Assembly (NCBI GenBank): GCA_001298555.1 | Contig: LJCW01000341.1 | Location: 1-46,276 of the forward strand | Source: Actinobacteria bacterium OV450 | GTDB lineage: Bacteria; Actinomycetota; Actinomycetes; Streptomycetales; Streptomycetaceae | Direction: 5' to 3' | Length of the DNA stretch: 46,276 nucleotides | Shown here: positions 17,735 through 26,322 of the stretch, in pieces | Layout: the number at the start of each line of letters is the position of its first letter | Numbering within the stretch: position 1 is the stretch's first letter | Made by a program: the position numbers and the translations under genes | The notes under the pieces: generated by a model | Seen by the model: the letters and a program-made list of their open reading frames with translations, nothing else | What the model was told of the DNA's origin: nothing | Database searches by the model: none

Positions 17735-17764
17735 CCGTTCGGGCGGCCGTTCGGGCGGCCGTTC
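17735..17764. repeat. Tandem 12-bp repeat, 2.5 copies
   Basis: CCGTTCGGGCGG is repeated at 17735-17746 and 17747-17758, with a partial copy CCGTTC at 17759-17764, directly behind the clgR terminator. Non-coding; no function assigned. Confidence 0.75.
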
Positions 17765-17837
17765 TGGGTGCGCGGCCGGGGGGCTTACGGGAGTATGGGA
17801 CGCGTCCGGATCGCGGCCCTGATCCCGGGAGGCAGCC

Positions 17838-18179
17838 GTGCGGCCGTTACGACACATACCCCCGGCGGTGCCGTTCGCACTGGTGCTGGGCGTGCTGTGG
17901 TGGTGGGCGGTGCTGCGGCTGGCGCTGGTACCGGGCGATGCCGGGCCGGTCGAGGGCGCGGTGGCCGTGGGCGGCTGGGGATTGGGGCTGCTGCCGGTGC
18001 ACTGCACGCAGGGGCCCGTACGCAGGGCCCGGCGCGCCCCGGTGACCGAGGGGGCGCAGGCACCCGAGGGGGCGCAGGCACCCGAGGGGGCGGAGGGGGC
18101 CGGGGAACCGGCGGCCGATGCGGCTGTCACCAGGGCATCGACACTCCGCCGTTCGGACGGAGGATCTGGCCCGTCATGA
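17838..18179 (+). CDS. Small hypothetical membrane protein
   Basis: 113 residues from GTG 17838, which has GGGAGG (17827-17832) five bases upstream. Two hydrophobic segments are visible (about 10-32, PFALVLGVLWWWAVLRLALV, and 42-55). A polar Ala/Glu tail follows with the short repeat APEGAQ/APEGAE. Codon third positions are strongly G/C, as in neighbouring genes. The last 53 bp overlap the 3' end of the convergent SDR gene. No family is recognised. A shorter, non-overlapping product cannot be excluded because there is no earlier stop. Confidence 0.55.
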   Translation: MRPLRHIPPAVPFALVLGVLWWWAVLRLALVPGDAGPVEGAVAVGGWGLGLLPVHCTQGPVRRARRAPVTEGAQAPEGAQAPEGAEGAGEPAADAAVTRASTLRRSDGGSGPS

Positions 18180-18897
18180 AGGACGAGGCGTCCGAGGCGA
18201 GGTAGAGCACGGCCTGGGCGATGTCCTCGGGCTCGCCGACCCGGCGCAGGGGGGACATCCGGACCATCGCGGCCTCGGTCTGTTCCTGGACCGCGGGGCC
18301 GTGCCGGCCGGTCATGGGGGTGCGGATCCAGCCCGGTGCGACGGCGTTGACGCGGATGCCGTGGGGGCCGGCCTCGGTGGCGAGGGTCTTCGTGAGCTGG
18401 ACGACGGCGGCCTTGGCGGCGCTGTAGCAGAGCAGGCCGGGCTGGGCGGCGTCCACGGCGCCTGAGGCCATGGTGATGATCGATCCGGGGCGGCCGGCCG
18501 TGATCATGGCCCGTGCGGCCTCCTGGCAGGTGCGCAGGACCCCCTTGAAGTTGATCTCCAGCACCCGGTCGAGGTCCTCGTCGGCGGTCTCCAGGACGCT
18601 GCTGGTGTGCATGATCCCGGCGATGGCCGCGGTGATGTCGAGGGGGCCGGCGGCGGCGACGGCGGCACGCAGGGCGGCCCGATCGGTGACGTCGAGGGGG
18701 TGGACGGTGGCGGATCCGCCGGCCTCGGCGACGAGGCCGGCGGTCTCGGCGAGGCCGGGCTCGTCGCGGTCGGCGCAGTGCACGGCGGCGCCCGCCCCGG
18801 CGAGCAGGACGGCGGTGGCCCGGCCTATACCGCTCGCGGCGCCGGTGATCAGGGCGGCCTTGCCGCTGAGGTCGTACGGGGCTCTGGGTGTGGGCAT
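18127..18897 (-). CDS. SDR-family NAD(P)-dependent oxidoreductase
   Basis: 256-residue classical short-chain dehydrogenase: cofactor motif TGAASGIG (18-25), acidic D43/R44 after strand 2 (favouring NAD), AGIM segment, structural N116, and catalytic S145, Y158 and K162 (YSAAK). The C-terminal PLRRVGEPEDIAQAVLYLASDASSFMTGQILRPNGG is typical of FabG-like members. The substrate cannot be told from sequence. The start at 18897 is set by a strong promoter (TTGACG-18-TACGGT) that ends 6 nt before the ATG, implying a leaderless mRNA; the longer reading to 18933 would include the promoter. It lies 36 bp after nei2 on the same strand but has its own promoter. Confidence 0.88.
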   Translation of the reverse strand: MPTPRAPYDLSGKAALITGAASGIGRATAVLLAGAGAAVHCADRDEPGLAETAGLVAEAGGSATVHPLDVTDRAALRAAVAAAGPLDITAAIAGIMHTSSVLETADEDLDRVLEINFKGVLRTCQEAARAMITAGRPGSIITMASGAVDAAQPGLLCYSAAKAAVVQLTKTLATEAGPHGIRVNAVAPGWIRTPMTGRHGPAVQEQTEAAMVRMSPLRRVGEPEDIAQAVLYLASDASSFMTGQILRPNGGVSMPW

Positions 18898-18903
18898 GCC
18901 GGG

Positions 18904-18933
18904 ACCGTACGACCGGACCTGACGGAGCGTCAA
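18904..18933 (-). promoter_or_regulatory. Promoter of the SDR gene (leaderless)
   Basis: On the minus strand TTGACG (18933-18928), an 18-nt spacer and TACGGT (18909-18904), then 6 nt to ATG 18897. The -35 begins immediately after the nei2 stop codon TAG. Transcription would start at or next to the ATG. Confidence 0.75.
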
Positions 18934-19731
18934 CTAGGGGGTCGGCCCGGATTGGCAGCGGGGGCACCAGTACGTGGGGCGCTCGTCCTGGGGGGCCTCG
19001 CGGACGGGGGTGCCGCAGCGCAGGCAGGGGCGGCGGGCGCGGCCGTACACGAACAGCTCCTGGCCGCGGCGGTGGATGCCGGTGGTGTTGCGGGTCCCGC
19101 GGTCGCCGGTGTTGGCGCGCAGGAGGCGGTGGGCGGCTGCGGCCAGGCGGACGGTGGTGGTGGCGGGGTCGGGGAGGTCGCCGACCGGGGTCCAGGGGGT
19201 GACCTGGGCCAGGTAGCAGAGCTCGCTCTTGAAGATGTTGCCGATGCCGGCGAGGTTGCGCTGGTCGAGGAGGGCCTCGCCGAGGGGGCGTCCGGGGGTG
19301 GCGAGGAGGTTGGCGGCGGCGCGTTCGGCGTCCCAGTCCGGGCCGAGGAGATCGGGGCCCAGGTGGCCGACGGCGCGGCTCTCGTCGGCCGTGCGCAGCA
19401 GTTCGACGACGGGGAGGCGGTAGCCGACCGCGGTGTGCCGGGTGGTGCCGAGGACGGCGCGGATCTCGTGCTCGGGGCCGCCGTGCCACGCCCCGTGCGC
19501 GGGGAAGATGCGCCAGGAGCCGTCCATGCCGAGGTGGGTGTGGAGGGTGAGGCCGCCTTCGAAGCGGGCGAGGAGGTGTTTGCCGCGCGGGACGACCTCC
19601 AGGGTGGTGCGGCCGGTCAGGTCGGAGGTGGCGAAGCGCGGGACGCGCAGGTCGCAGCGGGTCAGCTCGTGTCCGGCCAGGGCCGAGTGCAAACGGGCCG
19701 CCGCGCGCCAGATGCTGTCTCCTTCGGGCAT
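18934..19731 (-). CDS. nei2: Fpg/Nei-family DNA glycosylase (Nei2, endonuclease VIII type)
   Basis: 265 residues. After Met removal the N-terminal Pro2-Glu3 (MPEGDSIWRAA) is the catalytic pair of the Fpg/Nei superfamily, with the conserved K51 (VPRGKHLLARF). The H2TH helix-turn-helix is present (GRPLGEALLDQRNLAGIGNIFKSELCY), and the zinc finger closes the protein with CLRC and CPRC pairs. It removes oxidised bases and nicks abasic sites. Nei2 is functionally linked with the helicase Lhr in mycobacteria, where the two genes are adjacent. Here lhr lies just upstream, separated only by a lipoprotein gene. The minus-strand GACAAT lies 6 nt before the ATG, a possible leaderless -10. Confidence 0.92.
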   Translation of the reverse strand: MPEGDSIWRAAARLHSALAGHELTRCDLRVPRFATSDLTGRTTLEVVPRGKHLLARFEGGLTLHTHLGMDGSWRIFPAHGAWHGGPEHEIRAVLGTTRHTAVGYRLPVVELLRTADESRAVGHLGPDLLGPDWDAERAAANLLATPGRPLGEALLDQRNLAGIGNIFKSELCYLAQVTPWTPVGDLPDPATTTVRLAAAAHRLLRANTGDRGTRNTTGIHRRGQELFVYGRARRPCLRCGTPVREAPQDERPTYWCPRCQSGPTP

Positions 19732-19757
19732 GGCGCCATTGTCGCCCCGGGGATGGG

Positions 19758-19795
19758 CGAAGCCCCCGCCGCGCGGTGGCGCGGCGGGGGCTTCG
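19758..19795. terminator. Terminator after the lipoprotein gene
   Basis: Perfect 17-bp stem (19758-19774 with 19779-19795) around the loop GGTG. It lies between the lipoprotein stop (19846) and the nei2 start (19731), both on the minus strand, so it ends the lipoprotein transcript. Confidence 0.8.
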
Positions 19796-19845
19796 GCCGG
19801 GCAGGGGAAGGGGCGGTGGTGACCGCCGGCGCTTCCGCCGGGCGA

Positions 19846-20553
19846 CTACTTCCAGAAGAGGCCCTTGCCGTTGCTCAGGTTGTTGTACGGGTCGCCCCAG
19901 TACTCGGCGCCGACGACCTTCGTCTGGGCCGAGGGGGCCAGGGCGATGGCGCAGCCGGTCTGCGTCTGGCCGTTGGTGAAGCCCTTCGGCAGCGCGTCGT
20001 CCTTGCACTTCTCGAACTTGCCGATGACGGAGACGCCCTGGGCCTCGGAACCGTCGGGGAGCAGGCCCTTCATGTGGCCCACGGAGGAGAACGAGAGGTC
20101 GACGGTGCCGACGTTCTTCACCGAGTAGCGCACGTAGTAGGGGATCATCCCCTTCACCTTGTCGCCGAGGTTGAGCGGCGCCAGGTCGGCCGGCTGGCCC
20201 TGCTCGACGGCGGTGACGGTGAGGGCGAGGGTGCCGCCCTTGGTGTTGCCGTAGCTGAACGGCACGGTCGCCGTCTCGCCGATCTTGAAGGTCTGGCCGG
20301 GCTTCGCCTGGGCGCCGGCGGCGCCACCCGCGGCGCCGCCGGAGGCGTCGCTGCCCCCGGCGGCGGGGCTGGCCGGGGCGGAGGGCTGCGAGGAGCCGTA
20401 GCCCTCCGGGGAGCTCGGCTGGGTGGCCGGCGCGCTCGACTGCGCCGGGGCGGCCTCCTCGTTGCCGCTCTTACAGCCGGTCAGCGTCAGGGTTCCGGCA
20501 ACCGCCAGACCGATGACGCCCGTTGCTGCTCGTCGCATACCGTTGGTGCTCAC
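19846..20553 (-). CDS. Secreted lipoprotein with Ig-like (DUF4352-like) domain
   Basis: 235 residues from GTG 20553 (GGGGGA eight bases upstream; ATG 20538 is an alternative). Lipoprotein signal peptide: MRRAATGVIGLAVAGTLTLTGC with lipobox LTGC and lipidated C27. A Ser/Pro/Ala/Gly-rich linker (about 28-80) leads to a beta-rich domain (about 85-235: FKIGETATVPFSYGNTKGGTLALTVTAVEQG...YYVRYSVKNVGTVDLSF...) that resembles DUF4352-type extracellular domains. Cys residues at KCKDD and TGCAI could form a disulfide. Function unknown. Its place between lhr and nei2 does not by itself suggest a repair role. Confidence 0.75.
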   Translation of the reverse strand: MSTNGMRRAATGVIGLAVAGTLTLTGCKSGNEEAAPAQSSAPATQPSSPEGYGSSQPSAPASPAAGGSDASGGAAGGAAGAQAKPGQTFKIGETATVPFSYGNTKGGTLALTVTAVEQGQPADLAPLNLGDKVKGMIPYYVRYSVKNVGTVDLSFSSVGHMKGLLPDGSEAQGVSVIGKFEKCKDDALPKGFTNGQTQTGCAIALAPSAQTKVVGAEYWGDPYNNLSNGKGLFWK

Positions 20554-20725
20554 TTTTCTGGTCCCCCATGAGTGTTCATTTTTTGACGTGGCACCTTCAC
20601 TTTCGGTGCCTGCGTGGATCTTGATAGTCGAGAAGTGGGCGGGTCGGCCAGCCGAGAAGGCCTTCGTGACATGCTCAATACATAAGCGGGACGTAAGTGC
20701 AATGGTCGGGACCGGAATGCCGGAT

Positions 20726-23700
20726 TCAGGTCCGCAGGCGAAGTCCCCGAGGGGTGGCGTGGAATCCGGCGGCCTCCAGGGCCCGGCCAAGCGGCGAGGT
20801 CAGCGCCGCGGCCGCGTTGATGCGCTCCACCGTGAGCGCCGGGAGCGTGCCGGCCCGGGACGCCGCCACCAGGGCCGCGGTGGCCGCCGCGAGACGCGGG
20901 TCCTCCGCCGGGGGCCACGCCAGCAGCGTCTTGCCGCCCCGCTCCACGTACAGGGTGAGCTCACCGTCGACCAGGACGACCAGCGAACCCGCCTTGCGGC
21001 CCGGCTTGTGCGTGGCCCCGGCCGGGGGTTCCGGCCAGGGCAGCGCCGCGCCGTAGGCGTTCGCCGGGTCGGCGGCCGCCAGGACCACCGCCGCCAGCGG
21101 GGGCGGGGTCCGCTCCGCCGAGCGCAGCCGGTCCACCGCGCCGTCCATCGCGAACTGGGCCGCGCCCAGGCCCTCCACCACATAGCCGCGCCGGGCCTGC
21201 CCGCTGTCCTCGAACGCCGACAGGACCCGGTACACCGCGCTGAAGCCGCCCTCCACGCCCTCGGCGGCCACCGCGCCCCGCGTGACCACGCCGTGCCGGT
21301 CCAGCAGGGTCCGGGCCAGCGCATGGGCCCGCTGGGTGGGGTCGGGCGCCTGTACGGGCAGCAGTGACCAGCGGCCCGAGACCGTCGGCGGGCCCGGGCG
21401 GGACACCTGTGCGCCGAGCATCCCGTACCGCCCACGGGGGACGGTGCGCCGGGCCCGGTGGGCGGTGGCCCCCGCGGTCCGGCCCGAGCCGAGCAGCGAG
21501 CGCAGCGGAGACAGCGTGTCGTTGGTCAGCCGGCCCGACCAGGCCAGGTCCCATACGGCTTCGGACAGTTCGAGGTCGGTGGCCTCGGACCACTTGGCGC
21601 GCACCGACTCCGCGAGCTGACGGAAGAACAGCCCGTACCCGCCCGACAGGGTCTCGAGGACCGACCGGTGAAGGGGCGTCAACTCCAGCGGGTGCGGCGG
21701 CGGCAGCAGCAGCGGGGCCGCGTCCGCCAGGTACAGCGAGACCCAGCCGTCCTTGCCCGGCAGGGCCCCGGCGCCCGCCCAGACCACCTCCCCGGTGGTG
21801 GTGAGCTCGTCCAGCAGCGTCGGCGAGTAGCCCGCCACCCGCGAGGGGAGGATCAGGCGCTCCAGCGCCGAGGCGGGCACCGGGGCGCCCTGGAGCTGCT
21901 CGATCGCCCTGGCCAGCCCGTCGATGCCGCGCAGGGCGCCGCCCAGGTGCTGCCACTGCGGCAGGAACGTGGCCAGGGAGGCCGGCGGGACCGGTTCCAG
22001 CTCCTGGCGCAGCGCGGCCAGGGAGCGGCGGCGCAGCCTGCGCAGCACGGTGGCGTCGCACCACTCCTGGCCGATGCCGGCCGGGTGGAACTCGCCCTGC
22101 ACGACCCGGCCCGCCGCCGCGAGCCGGTGCAGGGCGCCCTCCGTCACCGCCGTGCCCAGGCCGAAGCGGCCGGCGGCGGCTGCCGTGGTGAACGGTCCGT
22201 GGGTGCGGGCGTAGCGGGCCAGGAGGTCGCCGAGGGGGTCCCTGACCGGTTCGGTGAACGCCTCGGGGACTCCGACGGGGAGCGCCGTGCCCAGCGCGTC
22301 GCGCAGCCGGCCCGCGTCCTCGATCGCCGCCCAGTGGTCCGCGCCGCCGATCCGGACCGCGATGGCCCTGCGGGAGGCGGCCAGGGCCTGCGGCCAGGCC
22401 GGGTCGGCGCCCCGCTCGGCCAGTTCGGCACCGGTCAGCGGGCCGAGCAGGCGCAGCAGGTCGGCGACCGACTCGGCGTCCTTGGCCCGCCGGTCCTCGG
22501 TCAGCCACTGGAGCTCCCGCTCCAGTTCCTCCAGCACCTCGGCATCGAGCAGTTCGCGCAGCTCCGCCTGGCCGAGCAGCTCCGCCAGCAGGCGGGAGTC
22601 CAGCGAGAGCGCGGCCGCCCTGCGCTCGGCGAGCGGCGAGTCCCCCTCGTACAGGAACTGTGCGACGTACCCGAAGAGCAGCGACCGGGCGAAGGGGGAC
22701 GGCTCGGGAGTGGTGACCTCGACCAGGCGGACCCGTCGCGCCTCGATGTCGCCCATCAGCTCGGTCAGGCCCGGCACGTCGAACACGTCCTGCAGGCACT
22801 CCCGTACGGCTTCCAGGACGATCGGGAACGACCCGAACTCCGATGCCACCTGGAGCAGTTGGGAGGCCCGCTGGCGCTGCTGCCAGAGCGGGGTGCGCTT
22901 GCCGGGGCTGCGGCGCGGCAGCAGCAGGGCGCGCGCCGCGCACTCGCGGAACCGGGAGGCGAACAGTGCGGAGCCGCCCACCTGGTCCGTGACGATCCGG
23001 TTGACCTCCCCGTGCTCGAAGGCGACGTCCGCGGCGCCCAGCGGGGCCTGCTCGTCGTCGAACTCGAAGGCGTGCGCCGCGGCGGGGTCGTGGTCGAGCA
23101 GGTCCATCGAGAGCAGGTCCGCATCGGGCAGCCGCAGCACGATCCCGTCGTCCGCGTGCATGACCTGCGCGTCCATCCCGTACTTCTCGGCGAGGCGGGC
23201 GCCGAGGGCCAGCGCCCAGGGGGCGTGCACCTGGGCGCCGAACGGGGAGTGGACCACGACCCGCCAGTCACCGAGCTCGTCCCGGAACCGCTCGACCACG
23301 ATGGTCCGGTCGTCCGGGACGTGGCCGCAGGCCTCGCGCTGCTCCGCGAGGTACGCCAGCACGTTCTCCGCGGCCCAGGCGTCGAGACCGGCCGCCACCA
23401 GGCGCAGCCGGGCGTCCTCCTCGGACAGGCCACCGAGCTCGCGCAGGAAAGCGCCGACCGCACGGCCCAGTTCGAGGGGGCGGCCCAGCTGATCGCCCTT
23501 CCAGAACGGGAGCCGGCCCGGAACCCCGGGCGCGGGGGACACCAGCACCCGGTCACGGGTGATGTCCTCGATCCGCCACGAGGTCGTGCCCAGCGTGAAC
23601 ACGTCCCCCACGCGGGACTCGTACACCATCTCCTCGTCGAGCTCGCCGACCCGGCCGCCGCCCTTCTTCGGGTCCGCGCCCGCGAGGAACACGCCGAACA

Positions 23701-25315
23701 GCCCGCGGTCGGGGATGGTGCCGCCCGAGGTGACCGCGAGCCGCTGCGCCCCCGGCCGGCCGGTGACCGTCCCCGCCACCCGGTCCCACACCACCCGCGG
23801 TCTGAGCTCCGCGAACGCATCGGACGGGTAGCGGCCCGCCAGCATGTCCAGGACCGCGGTGAACGCCGACTCCGGCAGCGCCGCGAACGGCGCCGCCCGC
23901 CGCACCAGCGCCAGCAGCTCGTCCAGCTGCCACGTGTCCATCGCGGTCATCGCGACCAGCTGCTGCGCGAGGACGTCGAGCGGGTTCGACGGGATGCGCA
24001 GCGACTCGATGGACCCGGTGCGCATCCGCTCGGTCACCACGGCCGCCTGGACCAGGTCCCCGCGGTACTTGGGGAACACCACCCCCGTCGAGACCGCACC
24101 CACCTGGTGCCCCGCCCGGCCCACCCGCTGGAGCCCCGACGCCACCGACGGCGGCGACTCCACCTGCACCACCAGGTCGACGGCGCCCATGTCGATGCCC
24201 AGTTCAAGACTGGAGGTGGCGACCACGGCCGGCAGCCGGCCCGCCTTCAGGTCCTCCTCCACCAGCGCCCGCTGCTCCTTGGAGACCGAGCCGTGGTGCG
24301 CCCGGGCCAGCAGCGGCGGGGCGCCGTGGGCCGCACCCGACTGGGCCATGATCTCCGCCGGGGGCGAACCCTCGGGCAGCTTCTCGCCCATCGCGCGCTC
24401 GTACGCGATCTCGTTCAGCCGGTTGCACAGCCGCTCCGCGAGGCGGCGGGAGTTGGCGAAAACGATCGTAGAGCGGTGGGCCTGGACCAGATCCGCGATC
24501 CGCTCCTCCACATGCGGCCAGATCGACGGTCTGTCCCCGCCCTCCTTGCCCTCCGTGGCCGGCGAGCCCCCCAACTCGCCCATGTCCTCGACCGGGACGA
24601 CCACCGACAGGTCGAACTCCTTCGCCGAGGGCGGCTGGACGATCTCCACCTTGCCGCGCGGTGCGAGGTACCGGGCCACCTCGTCCACCGGCCGGACCGT
24701 CGCCGACAGGCCGATCCGGCGCGCCGGTCGGGGCAGCAGCTCGTCCAGCCGCTCCAGGGACAGGGCCAGGTGCGCGCCGCGCTTGGTCCCCGCCACCGCG
24801 TGCACCTCGTCCAGGATCACGGTCTCGATCCCGGCGAGCGCCTCGCGCGTCGCCGACGTCAGCATCAGGAACAGCGACTCGGGCGTGGTGATCAGGATGT
24901 CCGGCGGGCGGGTGGCCAGCGCCCGCCGCTCCGCCGGCGGGGTGTCCCCGGAGCGGATCCCCACCCGGATCTCCGGCTCCGGCAGGCCCAGCCGCACCGA
25001 CTCCTGACGGATCCCGGTCAGCGGGCTGCGCAGGTTGCGCTCCACGTCGACCGCGAGGGCCTTCAGCGGGGACACGTACAGCACCCGGCAGCGCTTCTTC
25101 GGCTCGGCGGGCGGCGGGACGGACGCGAGCTGGTCGAGGGCGGCGAGGAACGCGGCCAGCGTCTTGCCGGAGCCGGTCGGCGCCACGACGAGCACGTCGG
25201 AGCCCTCCCGGATGGCCCGCCAGGCCCCCTCCTGCGCGGACGTGGGCCGCACGAAGGCGCCCGTGAACCAGGAGCGGGTCGCGGGGGAGAACGATTCGAG
25301 TGCAGAGCCGGCCAT
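20726..25315 (-). CDS. lhr: Lhr-family ATP-dependent DNA helicase
   Basis: 1529-residue superfamily-2 helicase of full Lhr length. Motif I APTGSGKT (K51), motif Ia SPLKALAVD, motif II DEVH (169-172), motif III SATV, motif VI QRVGRAGHQ. These are followed by the winged-helix and Lhr-core beta-barrel regions and the long C-terminal extension (about 860-1529) found in Lhr but not in Lhr-Core. Mycobacterial Lhr is a 3'-5' translocase acting on RNA:DNA hybrids and is induced by DNA damage. ATG 25315 is chosen by family similarity and because a CAGGAT element 6 nt upstream suggests a leaderless start; a GTG five codons upstream is possible. The operon partner nei2 lies downstream beyond the lipoprotein gene. 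Confidence 0.93.
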   Translation of the reverse strand: MAGSALESFSPATRSWFTGAFVRPTSAQEGAWRAIREGSDVLVVAPTGSGKTLAAFLAALDQLASVPPPAEPKKRCRVLYVSPLKALAVDVERNLRSPLTGIRQESVRLGLPEPEIRVGIRSGDTPPAERRALATRPPDILITTPESLFLMLTSATREALAGIETVILDEVHAVAGTKRGAHLALSLERLDELLPRPARRIGLSATVRPVDEVARYLAPRGKVEIVQPPSAKEFDLSVVVPVEDMGELGGSPATEGKEGGDRPSIWPHVEERIADLVQAHRSTIVFANSRRLAERLCNRLNEIAYERAMGEKLPEGSPPAEIMAQSGAAHGAPPLLARAHHGSVSKEQRALVEEDLKAGRLPAVVATSSLELGIDMGAVDLVVQVESPPSVASGLQRVGRAGHQVGAVSTGVVFPKYRGDLVQAAVVTERMRTGSIESLRIPSNPLDVLAQQLVAMTAMDTWQLDELLALVRRAAPFAALPESAFTAVLDMLAGRYPSDAFAELRPRVVWDRVAGTVTGRPGAQRLAVTSGGTIPDRGLFGVFLAGADPKKGGGRVGELDEEMVYESRVGDVFTLGTTSWRIEDITRDRVLVSPAPGVPGRLPFWKGDQLGRPLELGRAVGAFLRELGGLSEEDARLRLVAAGLDAWAAENVLAYLAEQREACGHVPDDRTIVVERFRDELGDWRVVVHSPFGAQVHAPWALALGARLAEKYGMDAQVMHADDGIVLRLPDADLLSMDLLDHDPAAAHAFEFDDEQAPLGAADVAFEHGEVNRIVTDQVGGSALFASRFRECAARALLLPRRSPGKRTPLWQQRQRASQLLQVASEFGSFPIVLEAVRECLQDVFDVPGLTELMGDIEARRVRLVEVTTPEPSPFARSLLFGYVAQFLYEGDSPLAERRAAALSLDSRLLAELLGQAELRELLDAEVLEELERELQWLTEDRRAKDAESVADLLRLLGPLTGAELAERGADPAWPQALAASRRAIAVRIGGADHWAAIEDAGRLRDALGTALPVGVPEAFTEPVRDPLGDLLARYARTHGPFTTAAAAGRFGLGTAVTEGALHRLAAAGRVVQGEFHPAGIGQEWCDATVLRRLRRRSLAALRQELEPVPPASLATFLPQWQHLGGALRGIDGLARAIEQLQGAPVPASALERLILPSRVAGYSPTLLDELTTTGEVVWAGAGALPGKDGWVSLYLADAAPLLLPPPHPLELTPLHRSVLETLSGGYGLFFRQLAESVRAKWSEATDLELSEAVWDLAWSGRLTNDTLSPLRSLLGSGRTAGATAHRARRTVPRGRYGMLGAQVSRPGPPTVSGRWSLLPVQAPDPTQRAHALARTLLDRHGVVTRGAVAAEGVEGGFSAVYRVLSAFEDSGQARRGYVVEGLGAAQFAMDGAVDRLRSAERTPPPLAAVVLAAADPANAYGAALPWPEPPAGATHKPGRKAGSLVVLVDGELTLYVERGGKTLLAWPPAEDPRLAAATAALVAASRAGTLPALTVERINAAAALTSPLGRALEAAGFHATPRGLRLRT

Positions 25316-25398
25316 GCCCCCATCCTGCACCCGGGCACCGACAACGGCCCGGACCTGCGCAAACCCCCGGCCGGGCGGGGGCGCAGAATGGGGGCATG
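25313..25398. promoter_or_regulatory. Mirror-image leaderless start regions of lhr and the araC-type gene
   Basis: The 20 bp at 25313-25332 and at 25379-25398 are inverted repeats of each other (18 of 20 positions match). Each arm contains the start codon at its outer edge, preceded by GGGGGC and a -10-like element: CAGGAT for lhr, CAGAAT for the araC-type gene. Thus both genes read CAG(G/A)AT-N6-ATG, and neither has a Shine-Dalgarno at normal spacing. The arms are separated by 46 bp. Confidence 0.55.
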
Positions 25399-26223
25399 GG
25401 GCAAGAGCGGGAGTGGGCGCGGCACTGGCGGTACGCGGAACTGCCTGGCCTGGACCTGCTGCGCGCCCACTACGTACGCCACACCTTCCCGCGCCACGCC
25501 CACGACGGGTACGTCATCGCGGCCGTCACCGGCGGCATCGAGGAGGTCGGCCTGCCCGGCGGCACCGTGCGCGCCGGACCCGGCAGCGTGGTCCTGATCA
25601 ACCCCGAGGTGCCGCACACCGCGCGCGCCGGGGTCCCCGAGGGCTGGGCGTACGCCACCCTGTACCCCTCGCGGGAGCTGATCGCCGAGGTGGCCGCGGA
25701 CATCGGCCGCCTGCGCGGCACCCCCGGGTTCACCGCCGACTCCGTCACCGACCCACAGACCTCGCACACCATCACCGAGGTGCACCGGGCCGCCGAGGAG
25801 GGCAACGCACTGGCCGCCGACACCCTGCTGCGCGGCGCCGTGGCGCGGATGCTGACCCGGCACGCCGGACCGCTGTCCGCCCGTACGGTGCGCAGCGCCG
25901 GCGCCGTCGACGCCGCGCAGGCCCGGGCCGTGCTCCTGGAGCGGATGGCCGAGCCGCCGTCGCTGGAACAGCTGGCCGCGGAACTGGGGACCAGCCCCTT
26001 CGCCCTGCTGCGGTCCTTCCGGGAGCGGTACGGGATGCCGCCGCACACCTGGCTGACCGACGCACGGGTACGGCGGGCCCGCCGGCTGCTCGACGCGGGG
26101 ACCCCGCCGGCCGAGGCGGCCCTCGCCGTCGGCTTCACCGACCAGCCGCACCTGAACCGGCACTTCACCCGCATCGTGGGCGTCCCGCCGGGCGCGTACC
26201 GCCGCGAGCGCACCGGGGGTTAG
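25396..26223 (+). CDS. AraC-family transcriptional regulator with cupin sensor domain
   Basis: 275 residues. The N-terminal cupin (about 20-110: RHAHDGYVIAAVTGG...LPGGTVRAGPGSVVLINPEVPHTAR) binds an unknown small ligand. The C-terminal pair of helix-turn-helix motifs (about 175-270: SLEQLAAELGTSPFALLRSFRERYGMPPHTWLTDARVRRARRLL, then PPAEAALAVGFTDQPHLNRHFTRIVGVPPGAYR) is the AraC signature. It lies 98 bp upstream of an AzlC/AzlD exporter on the same strand, so that exporter is its most likely target, an arrangement common in Streptomyces. It diverges from lhr. ATG 25396 is used; there is no SD, and a leaderless -10 is proposed. Confidence 0.9.
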   Translation: MGQEREWARHWRYAELPGLDLLRAHYVRHTFPRHAHDGYVIAAVTGGIEEVGLPGGTVRAGPGSVVLINPEVPHTARAGVPEGWAYATLYPSRELIAEVAADIGRLRGTPGFTADSVTDPQTSHTITEVHRAAEEGNALAADTLLRGAVARMLTRHAGPLSARTVRSAGAVDAAQARAVLLERMAEPPSLEQLAAELGTSPFALLRSFRERYGMPPHTWLTDARVRRARRLLDAGTPPAEAALAVGFTDQPHLNRHFTRIVGVPPGAYRRERTGG

Positions 26224-26310
26224 GCGCCGGCCGTGGGCCGGGGGAGGCCGCACCCCCCGTGCTACGGCCGCGCGCAAGAACGTACAAGACCCCGGCGGCC
26301 CGCCCTGCGT

Positions 26311-26322
26311 ACGGTCACGGCG
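26311..26322 (+). promoter_or_regulatory. -10 element for a leaderless azlC-type transcript
   Basis: TACGGT (26310-26315) is followed by six bases (CACGGC) and GTG at 26322. The same TACGGT-N6-start arrangement occurs before the SDR gene and the gene ending at 28298. The -35 region (AAGACC, 18 nt upstream) is poor. Confidence 0.4.

Noticed and set aside
21458..25597. 1379-codon open frame on the plus strand across lhr
   Set aside because: Antisense to lhr, which has all helicase motifs. The translated sequence is Arg/Gln/Gly/Pro-rich with no domain.
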